A stretch of DNA of 64,000 nucleotides. Source: Ochrobactrum teleogrylli. GTDB taxonomy: Bacteria > Pseudomonadota > Alphaproteobacteria > Rhizobiales > Rhizobiaceae. The notes beneath the pieces are model-generated. The model saw only the letters and a program-made list of their open reading frames with translations, searched no databases and was not told where the DNA came from. This document shows positions 41,907-48,785 of the stretch, one piece after another (the first letter of the stretch is position 1; each line of letters opens with the position of its first letter). The position numbers and the translations under genes were made by a program. The stretch is from assembly GCF_006376685.1 (NCBI RefSeq), contig NZ_VEWL01000001.1:437869-501868 (forward strand). Reading direction: 5' to 3'.

Positions 41907-43319
41907 GTGAAGCCATTTGATGAAATGCTCAACCATGGCGGGAATGTCCGGCCACCTTACGAATTTCTCAAACAATGGCTCGACGGCCAGGATTCTGGCA
42001 AGCTTCTGCAGAAATCTCAGGACGCAGAAAGCGTCTTTCGCAAGACGGGCATTACTTTCGCGGTTTACGGCGATCAGGAAGCAGCCGAACGTCTCATCCC
42101 TTTCGATATCATCCCGCGCATCATTTCCGGTCAGGAATGGCGGCGTCTTTCGCAAGGCATCGAACAGCGCGTCATGGCGCTTAACGCGTTTCTCGATGAT
42201 ATTTATCATCGGCAGGAAATTGTCAGGGCAGGGCGCATCCCGAAAGAACTGATCACCAGGAACGAGGCATTTCTGCCCGAGATGATCGGCTTTCGTCCGC
42301 CCGGCAACGTCTATACGCATATTATCGGCGTCGATATCGTGCGCACCGCAGAGAACCAGTTCTACGTGCTGGAAGACAATGCCCGCACGCCGTCCGGTGT
42401 TTCCTATATGCTGGAAAACCGCGAAACGATGATGCAGCTTTTCCCGGAGCTGTTCCAGAACGTCAAGGTTCGCCCGGTTGAGAACTATCCGCAATTGCTG
42501 CGCCAGTCGCTGGCGAGCGTCGCGCCTCCCGGCACGCAGGGCGTGCCGACCGTCGCGGTTCTGACGCCCGGCATTTATAATTCCGCCTATTTCGAACACG
42601 CGTTTTTGGCCGACCAGATGGGCGTCGAACTGGTGGAGGGCAGCGATCTGCGGGTGGTTGATGGGCGCGTCGCCATGCGAACCACGCAGGGCTATCGCGC
42701 CATCGACGTGCTTTACCGTCGCGTGGACGACGCCTATCTCGATCCGCTGACGTTCCGTCCGGATTCGACACTTGGCGTCGCAGGTATCATGGATGTCTAC
42801 CGCGCGGGCAATATCACTATTGCCAATGCACCGGGCACCGGCATTGCCGACGACAAGGCGATCTATTCGTATATGCCGGAAATCGTAGAGTTCTATACGG
42901 GCCGCAAGGCGATCCTCGAAAATGTGCCGACATGGCGCTGCTCGGAACCGGACAGTCTGGCCTATGTGCTCGACAATCTGGCCGATCTTGTCGTCAAGGA
43001 AGTGCACGGTTCCGGCGGTTACGGCATGCTGGTGGGGCCCGCATCCACCAAGGCTGAACGCGAAGCCTTTGCGAAAAAGCTGAAGGCGCGTCCGCGCAAT
43101 TATATCGCGCAGCCGACACTGGCGCTTTCCACCACCCCGATCTTTACCGAAAAGGGTCTCGCGCCGCGCCATGTCGATCTACGCCCGTTCGTGCTGGTTT
43201 CGGACCGTATCCGCATCACGCCCGGCGGTTTGACCCGCGTGGCGCTGAAGGAAGGATCGCTGGTGGTGAATTCCAGTCAGGGCGGTGGCACCAAGGACAC
43301 CTGGGTTCTGGACGACTAG
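41907..43319 (+). CDS. Circularly permuted ATP-grasp family protein of the Anbu operon
   Basis: 470 aa, GTG start 41907 with AAGGGG six bases upstream. Recognisable parts include RLIPFDIIPRIISGQEW, FYVLEDNARTPSGVSYMLENR and VLVPA-like VKEVHGSGGYGMLVGPAS, the ATP-binding region of the permuted ATP-grasp domain (CP_ATPgrasp). Proteins of this type are predicted to form peptide bonds, making or attaching short peptides. It is the first of four co-oriented genes ending with the Anbu peptidase, an arrangement conserved in many proteobacteria and thought to couple peptide synthesis to proteolysis. Confidence 0.93.
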   Translation: MKPFDEMLNHGGNVRPPYEFLKQWLDGQDSGKLLQKSQDAESVFRKTGITFAVYGDQEAAERLIPFDIIPRIISGQEWRRLSQGIEQRVMALNAFLDDIYHRQEIVRAGRIPKELITRNEAFLPEMIGFRPPGNVYTHIIGVDIVRTAENQFYVLEDNARTPSGVSYMLENRETMMQLFPELFQNVKVRPVENYPQLLRQSLASVAPPGTQGVPTVAVLTPGIYNSAYFEHAFLADQMGVELVEGSDLRVVDGRVAMRTTQGYRAIDVLYRRVDDAYLDPLTFRPDSTLGVAGIMDVYRAGNITIANAPGTGIADDKAIYSYMPEIVEFYTGRKAILENVPTWRCSEPDSLAYVLDNLADLVVKEVHGSGGYGMLVGPASTKAEREAFAKKLKARPRNYIAQPTLALSTTPIFTEKGLAPRHVDLRPFVLVSDRIRITPGGLTRVALKEGSLVVNSSQGGGTKDTWVLDD

Positions 43320-43412
43320 AACTGAAGCAGAAACGAATTTGTACGCAAAATCCGGCATCAAGACCGGCGCGTGAAGATGGAGCCTTAAAGGCTCGATAAG
43401 GGGAATGAATTC

Positions 43413-44354
43413 ATGCTTTTAGGCCGCACGGCAAACGGGCTTTTCTGGATGTTCCGCTACATTGAGCGGGCGGAAAATATGGCTCGCCTGGTGGATGCCG
43501 GATTGCGCATGGCTCTGACCAAGACGTCCGACGCGCCGGAAGAATGGTCTTCCGTGGTGGTGTCGGCGGGCGCCAGTCAGGCCTTTTCCGCAAGATACGA
43601 TGCGTATAATGCGGCGAATGTAGCCGATTTCCTGCTGCGTGATACCAGCAATCCGTCAAGCGTGATGTCCTGTTTTGAGACGGCGCGTTCCAATGCGCGC
43701 ATGGTGCGCACCGCTTTGACGCGCGAGGCGTGGGAAAGCGTCAATGAAGCGTGGATGCTTTTGAAGAAGTCGCTGAGCAAGCCGCTCAAGGAAAGCGACC
43801 TGCCGCCGCTTCTCGACCAGATCAAGCGCGAAACGGCACTGATCCGCGGAGCCTTTCACGGGACCATGCTGCGCAACGAGATTTTCGATTTTGCGGGCCT
43901 GGGCACATTCATTGAACGCGCCGACAACACCGCGCGCATCCTGGACGTGAAATATTATGTGCTGCTGCCGGCCATTTCCTATGTCGGAACGACGCTCGAT
44001 AATTATCAGTGGGAGTCGATTCTGCGCTCGGTCTCGGCGCATCGCTCCTATCGCTGGGTCTATGACGGGGATTATCGTCCGGCGCATGTCGCGGATTATC
44101 TGATCCTGAACGGACGCATGCCACGCTCGCTTAATTATTGCTATCGCAGCATCAACGAGCATCTGGATTTTCTGTCCAAGGACTATGACAGCCATGCTAC
44201 CTGTCATGAAACAGGGGAGAAAATCTTTTCGACACTGCAAAATCAGGACATAAGTGCAATCTTCGATGTTGGTCTGCATGAATTCCTGACGGACTTCATC
44301 AAATGCAACAACCGGCTCGGCAACGAGATCGCTGAAACCTATAATTTCAATTGA
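43413..44354 (+). CDS. Alpha-E domain protein
   Basis: 313 aa, ATG 43413 behind AAGGGG. The sequence is almost all helix and contains the family start MLLGRTANGLFWMFRYIERAEN (given in part), LIRGAFHGTML and ERADNTARILDVKYY, repeated Glu/Arg-rich helices that define the alpha-E domain (PF04168). The function is unproven; it always travels with the ATP-grasp and transglutaminase genes and may assist peptide ligation. It is nine bases before the transglutaminase start. Confidence 0.93.
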   Translation: MLLGRTANGLFWMFRYIERAENMARLVDAGLRMALTKTSDAPEEWSSVVVSAGASQAFSARYDAYNAANVADFLLRDTSNPSSVMSCFETARSNARMVRTALTREAWESVNEAWMLLKKSLSKPLKESDLPPLLDQIKRETALIRGAFHGTMLRNEIFDFAGLGTFIERADNTARILDVKYYVLLPAISYVGTTLDNYQWESILRSVSAHRSYRWVYDGDYRPAHVADYLILNGRMPRSLNYCYRSINEHLDFLSKDYDSHATCHETGEKIFSTLQNQDISAIFDVGLHEFLTDFIKCNNRLGNEIAETYNFN

Positions 44355-44363
44355 GGTCCTCGC

Positions 44364-45161
44364 TTGCAGTTCAATATCCGGCACGTTTCGCATTATGTTT
44401 ATGAACATCCGGTGCCCTATGCGGTGCAGCGTTTGCGTTTGCGCCCGCCGACCGTGCCGGGACAGATGGTGAAGCACTGGGAGCTGACAATCCAAGGCGG
44501 CGAACCGGAAGTCTCCTATATCGACGGTTTTGGAAACAAAACCGACCTGGTGCAGCACCAGCGCAATACCAGCGAGATTATCATCACCGCCAGCGGCACT
44601 GTCGATGTGGAAGACCGTGTCGGCGTACTCGGTCCGGTCTATGGCTATGCGCCCTTGTGGCTGTTCGAGCGCGAAACCGAACTGACGCTGCCGGGCGAGG
44701 GCATTCGCACGCTCGCTGGCGAAGTTTCAACCGGGCAGGAGCGGCTTGCCCTGCTTCACGAGTTGATGAACCGCGTCCATGGTTCTGTCGCCTATATGCC
44801 CGGCACAACCAGCGTTTTCACCGATGCGGAAACGGCGCTCGGCGCGGGCAAGGGCGTCTGTCAGGACCATAGCCACATCTTCTTAGCCGTCGCGCGGCTG
44901 CTCGGCATTCCGGCGCGGTATGTCTCCGGCTATCTCATGATGGAGGGCGTGGAAGACCAGACTGCAAGTCACGCCTGGGCGGAAGCGCATATCGACGGAT
45001 TGGGTTGGGTTGGTTTCGATGCGGCAAATAATATTTGCCCGAATGATCGCTATGTGCGTTTGGCGACCGGGCTCGATTATCGCGATGCGGCTCCAATTTC
45101 GGGCGTTCGGCTTGGCGGAACGGTCGAAAGCCTTGCGGTTCACATCAATGTAGGGCAGTGA
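44364..45161 (+). CDS. Transglutaminase-like protease of the Anbu operon
   Basis: 265 aa, TTG start 44364 with GAGG eight bases upstream. An N-terminal beta domain (about 1-90; FNIRHVSHYVYEHPV) precedes a papain-like transglutaminase core with catalytic Cys in GKGVCQDHSH, His in ASHAWAEAHI and Asp in VGFDAANN. In this operon type it is expected to hydrolyse or transfer peptide bonds on the peptide product. It follows alpha-E by nine bases and precedes the Anbu gene by 39. Confidence 0.93.
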   Translation: MQFNIRHVSHYVYEHPVPYAVQRLRLRPPTVPGQMVKHWELTIQGGEPEVSYIDGFGNKTDLVQHQRNTSEIIITASGTVDVEDRVGVLGPVYGYAPLWLFERETELTLPGEGIRTLAGEVSTGQERLALLHELMNRVHGSVAYMPGTTSVFTDAETALGAGKGVCQDHSHIFLAVARLLGIPARYVSGYLMMEGVEDQTASHAWAEAHIDGLGWVGFDAANNICPNDRYVRLATGLDYRDAAPISGVRLGGTVESLAVHINVGQ

Positions 45162-45200
45162 TCGGACGAGAACGATGATATCGCCTGCCGGATACTGCCG

Positions 45201-45944
45201 ATGACCTATTGCGTTGGAATGAAAATCGATCGTGGCCTTGTGTTCATGTCCGACACCCGGACGAATGCGGGGCTCGACAATATTTCGAAATTTTCTAAGA
45301 TGCGGAGCTGGTCGAAGCCCGGTGACCGCGTCATCGTCCTGCTCTCGGCTGGCAATCTTGCCACGACGCAATCAGTCGCCAGTTTGCTGGAAGAACGGAT
45401 GAAGGCGCCCGCTGACCGTCACCCGTCCGTGTTCGACGCGCCATCCATGTTTCAGGTTGCACGGCTGGTTGGTGATACGGTCAAGGAAGTGATTCAGAGT
45501 TCTGCTACCGGCGGCCAGAAGGCAGCGGATGCGTTCGGCGCTTCGTTCATTCTGGGCGGGCAGATCAAGGGCGGCCAGCCGCGACTGTTCTATATTTATC
45601 CCGAAGGCAATTTCATCGAAAGCTCGGTCGATACTCCGTTTTTCCAGATCGGCGAGAACAAATATGGCAAGCCCATTCTGGTGCGCGCTTATCAGCCGGA
45701 TATGAGCTTCGAGGATGCAGTGAAGCTGCTGCTAGTTTCGTTCGATTCCACGCTGAAGGCCAATCTCTCTGTCGGCCTTCCGCTGGATATGCAGATTTAC
45801 GAAACTGATAGCCTCGAGACCGGCGTGCAACGGCGCTTCGAGGCAACGGACCCTTATTACCAGACGGTATCCGAAAGCTGGTCCGAAGCGCTGAAATCGG
45901 CGCTCGTACAGTTGCCGCCATTCAGCTTCGACGATCAAAAGTAA
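45201..45944 (+). CDS. Anbu proteasome-related peptidase
   Basis: 247 aa. It begins MTYCVGMKIDRGLVFMSDTR: the N-terminal nucleophile would be Thr2 after removal of Met, and the following strand with Asp matches proteasome beta subunits. VIVLLSAGNLATTQSV and the C-terminal LLVSFDSTLKANLSVG fit Anbu (ancestral beta subunit), which forms open-ring or helical assemblies in other bacteria. No ATPase partner is encoded here. The upstream ATP-grasp, alpha-E and transglutaminase genes are its standard partners. The convergent nitroreductase shares a terminator with it. Confidence 0.93.
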   Translation: MTYCVGMKIDRGLVFMSDTRTNAGLDNISKFSKMRSWSKPGDRVIVLLSAGNLATTQSVASLLEERMKAPADRHPSVFDAPSMFQVARLVGDTVKEVIQSSATGGQKAADAFGASFILGGQIKGGQPRLFYIYPEGNFIESSVDTPFFQIGENKYGKPILVRAYQPDMSFEDAVKLLLVSFDSTLKANLSVGLPLDMQIYETDSLETGVQRRFEATDPYYQTVSESWSEALKSALVQLPPFSFDDQK

Positions 45945-45968
45945 ATAATGGAAATCTTCCAGAAAAAA

Positions 45969-45992
45969 GCCGGACATCGTGAGATGCCCGGC
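45969..45992 (-). terminator. Terminator between Anbu and nitroreductase genes
   Basis: Ten-base arms with one mismatch (GCCGGACATC / GATGCCCGGC) around a GTGA loop. On the minus strand it is followed by TTTTTT, a good terminator for the nitroreductase gene. On the plus strand the run is shorter, but it may also stop the Anbu operon. Confidence 0.85.
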
Positions 45993-46018
45993 CTTTGCTC
46001 ATATTCAGAAATTCGGAA

Positions 46019-46618
46019 TCAGCCGAATACCTTGAAGCGCTCGCCGTCATCCATGAAGGTCTTTTCGCCGAAAGGCTGTTCGTTGGAGCCGAACGGCATC
46101 TGGGCGCGCAGCTTCCACGAGGACGGAATATCCCAGGTCTTGGCGACTTCTGCGTCAATCAGCGGGTTGTAGTGCTGAAGGCTGGCGCCAATACCGGCGT
46201 CGGAGAGGGCGGTCCAGACCGAATGCTGCGCCATGCCGCCCGACTGTTCCGACCAGACCGGGAAGTTGTCGGCATAAAGTGCGAACTGCTCCTGCAGGCC
46301 CTTCACGACGTTCTGGTCTTCGAAGAAGAGAACCGTGCCAGCACCGGCTGCGAAGCTGTTGAGCTTGCCTTCCGTCTGCGCAAAGGCATCGGCAGGAACG
46401 ATCTTGCGCAGTTCTTCCTTGGCAATGTTCCACAGCTTGTCGCTTTCAGCGCCAAACAGGATGACTGCACGCGAGCTCTGGGAGTTGAACGACGAAGGCG
46501 TGTGCTTGACGGCTTCGCGGATCAGTTCTGCAACCTGCTCCTTGGCGAGCGGGAGGTTCTTGCCAAGAGCATACTGGGTGCGACGCTTTTTGATGGATGC
46601 GAGATGGCTGTTGTTCAT
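46019..46618 (-). CDS. Nitroreductase family flavoprotein
   Basis: 199 aa from ATG 46618 (AGGA about ten bases upstream); a longer open frame to 46711 is unlike the family. The typical FMN-binding start is RRTQYALGKNLPL, with HTPSSFNSQSSRAVILFG, and ALSDAGIGASLQHYNPLID near the end. The length and LRAQMPFGSNEQ match the HBN1-like group of small, fungal-type nitroreductases. It reduces quinones or nitro compounds using NAD(P)H. It is divergent from the FAD/NAD(P)-binding protein gene across a 291-base gap. Confidence 0.9.
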   Translation of the reverse strand: MNNSHLASIKKRRTQYALGKNLPLAKEQVAELIREAVKHTPSSFNSQSSRAVILFGAESDKLWNIAKEELRKIVPADAFAQTEGKLNSFAAGAGTVLFFEDQNVVKGLQEQFALYADNFPVWSEQSGGMAQHSVWTALSDAGIGASLQHYNPLIDAEVAKTWDIPSSWKLRAQMPFGSNEQPFGEKTFMDDGERFKVFG

Positions 46619-46909
46619 TCGTTCTAATCCTGATGTTGCAGTAGATTGCGAACTTCCCGACACATCTATCGATACAGAATGTCCAGAAGTTACATTCATG
46701 ACGTGCCCCAAGATATTGGGGTCAAACCGTTCAACGCCAGCCCGCTTTTCAGAGACACACTGTCAACAAATTGGGATGGTGAAGCTGCCATTGTTTCCAT
46801 ATTGATCAGCGATAGCGGGGCGGAGCCTGTGCGTTGTGGGGAAATTCCCAGCCAAACCGGGGTTTACATCTTGGGCACGATGTTGGAATCTTATTAAATT
46901 GGTGGGATT
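46619..46909. promoter_or_regulatory. Divergent region, nitroreductase / FAD-binding protein
   Basis: 291 bases without a gene. It contains the inverted repeat GAATGT (46677-46682) / ACATTC (46692-46697) with a 9-base spacer, at -60 from the nitroreductase start, a possible redox-regulator site. Nothing else stands out. Confidence 0.4.
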
Positions 46910-48328
46910 ATGGGAAGGACGACGGAACCTGTTCAGAGGGCGAAACCGTCGCGAAATGGGATAGGTCACGATAGTTTGAAGTCTTTTGTCATTATCGGTG
47001 GCGGCGCGAGCGGCGTCATTCTTGCGGCGCAAGTGCTGGAGCGCTCGCGTGATGCGATGGTTCGCATTTTTGAGCGATCCGGCCAGATCGGCAGGGGAAT
47101 CGCCTATTCGACGGAAAATCCCGGCCACCTTCTCAATGTTCGCGCCAGCAATATGAGCGCTTTTCCCGGCAATCCCGATCATTTCCTGAACTGGCTTCAC
47201 ACGCGGCAAACGACGGCAGGCGTTAAAATCGCCAATGAATGGCAACCGCAGTCATTCGCACCTCGCAGGCTTTATCGCGATTACCTGAACGATCTTGTCG
47301 AACAATACCGTGCAGGCGACACACCCAGACTGGTTGTCGATCAGCGCGAGATTGTCGATGTCGTACTCGACGGCGGCAAGCCTGCCGTGGTCACTGAAAC
47401 AGGCGAGATTGTTTCCGCAGATGCGGTGATTGTCGCGACGGGCAACGAAACGGCGATTGCCGTTTCTGGCGCGAATGTTGCCGAATACTGGTCCAGTAGC
47501 GGCTATTTCGACATTCCGGCTGATGCGCCGGTGGCGATTTTCGGGACTGGACTGTCGATGGTCGATAGCGTGCTATCGCTGCTTGATCGTGGGCATCAGG
47601 GAACCATCCATGCGATCTCCCGGCGCGGACTGGTGCCTGCGCGCCATGCAGCGGTGGAGCCGTTTGACGTTGATACCGATTCGTTATTCGTCGCTTCCGG
47701 TATTGTCGGTCTGTTGCGTCGCGTTCGCGCTTTGATGCAGGAGGCCGAGACTGCGGGTTCGAACTGGCGCGCTGTCATGGATGCGCTGCGACCGCACACG
47801 CAGCAGATCTGGACGCGGTTGCCGCTGGCGCAACGTGGAAGTTTTCTGCGTCATCTGCGGCCCTGGTGGGACACGCACCGTCATCGTATGGCGCCCGCTG
47901 TCGCTGATCGGATCGACGCAGCGCGCGCCTCGGGGCAACTTGAAATTGCAGCAGGTCGGCTTCTTTCCGTGCAGGAAAACGAAACGGATATGACGATCCG
48001 CTATCGCGAGCGCCATACGGGTTCGTTCCAGAAGTTGAAAATAGCGACGATCATCGATTGCCGTGGCGGAAACCCAAGGTTTTCAACGACACGCAATTCC
48101 GCCTTGCTTGGCCTTATGGAGCATGGGCTGGCAAAGCCCGATGCGCTTGATCTCGGTCTGGATGTCACCAAGGATTTCCAGCTGATCAATGCGCGGGGGG
48201 AACCGTCGGGCTCGTTCTTTGCGATCGGTCCGGTGACGAAGGGCGTCTTCTGGGAATCGACAGCCGTTCCGGATATTCGCGTTCAGGCGGCCAAACTGGT
48301 CGAGACCTTGTTTGAAGGGGAAGCCTGA
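46910..48328 (+). CDS. FAD/NAD(P)-binding protein (HycR/YdhS type)
   Basis: 472 aa, ATG 46910 after GGTGGGA. The N-terminal dinucleotide fold is SFVIIGGGASGVILAAQVL (given in part), then GRGIAYSTENPGHLLNVRASNMSAFP, a fingerprint of the FAD-NAD(P)-binding family PF13454. A second glycine motif is AIFGTGLSMVDSVLSLL. The products are often annotated as hydroxyacylglutathione or siderophore-type oxidoreductases without evidence. It appears to be a single-gene unit, with 457 bases before the mrp operon. Confidence 0.88.
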   Translation: MGRTTEPVQRAKPSRNGIGHDSLKSFVIIGGGASGVILAAQVLERSRDAMVRIFERSGQIGRGIAYSTENPGHLLNVRASNMSAFPGNPDHFLNWLHTRQTTAGVKIANEWQPQSFAPRRLYRDYLNDLVEQYRAGDTPRLVVDQREIVDVVLDGGKPAVVTETGEIVSADAVIVATGNETAIAVSGANVAEYWSSSGYFDIPADAPVAIFGTGLSMVDSVLSLLDRGHQGTIHAISRRGLVPARHAAVEPFDVDTDSLFVASGIVGLLRRVRALMQEAETAGSNWRAVMDALRPHTQQIWTRLPLAQRGSFLRHLRPWWDTHRHRMAPAVADRIDAARASGQLEIAAGRLLSVQENETDMTIRYRERHTGSFQKLKIATIIDCRGGNPRFSTTRNSALLGLMEHGLAKPDALDLGLDVTKDFQLINARGEPSGSFFAIGPVTKGVFWESTAVPDIRVQAAKLVETLFEGEA

Positions 48329-48785
48329 AACGAATCTTTCGGCCAGCGATGCCGTGCTGCTGATCGTTCACCGACAAGATTTTCGTGGCAAGTTGCCCTT
48401 CAAGGCAAGGTTGCAGGGGCTGATATGCGGCGAAAGAAAGAGATTCGCGTGGAATTGGCGGCCAAAAAGTCAGAAAATTGCGATAAGCCTCTGATTTGTC
48501 CCATATAAACTATCGAAAGCTATTGCCAATATATTGGCTGGCCGGTCATAATAACGACATCGGAATATATGATTCCTCACAACATCTGATCGGGGCATTT
48601 CAGTTGCTGCTCGCCTGAGCCGCGCATGCGCCGGATCAGTTGTAAAGCGTTTCCTGCAAAAGTGCCTGACGGTTTTGCGCCCGGAAATTACGACAAAGTG
48701 GAGCGCATCTCCAAAAGTGTGAACAGCTTTCGGACCATATGTGTGTGATTATAGACAGTAAGAGCGGATTGGAGGCCTTGGGCGC
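48329..48785. other. Intergenic region before the mrp operon
   Basis: 457 bases without a convincing gene. Bases 48500-48590 are relatively AT-rich. Bases 48640-48740 contain two degenerate copies of an AAAAGTG...TTT element. The mrp promoter must lie in the last part (48720-48780), but I cannot place -35 and -10 boxes firmly. Confidence 0.6.
48650..48735. repeat. Degenerate intergenic repeat with AAAAGTG cores
   Basis: CAAAAGTGCCTGACGGTTTT (48657-48676) and CAAAAGTGTGAACAGCTTTC (48712-48731) are two partly matching direct copies. The AAAAGTG...CGGTTTT wording is reminiscent of short palindromic repeats scattered between genes of Brucellaceae and rhizobia. This is from memory and the copies are decayed. 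Confidence 0.35.

Noticed and set aside
48312-48494. 60-codon frame in the gap before mrpA
   Set aside because: It mostly overlaps the end of the FAD-binding gene and the gap; no ribosome site or recognisable product.
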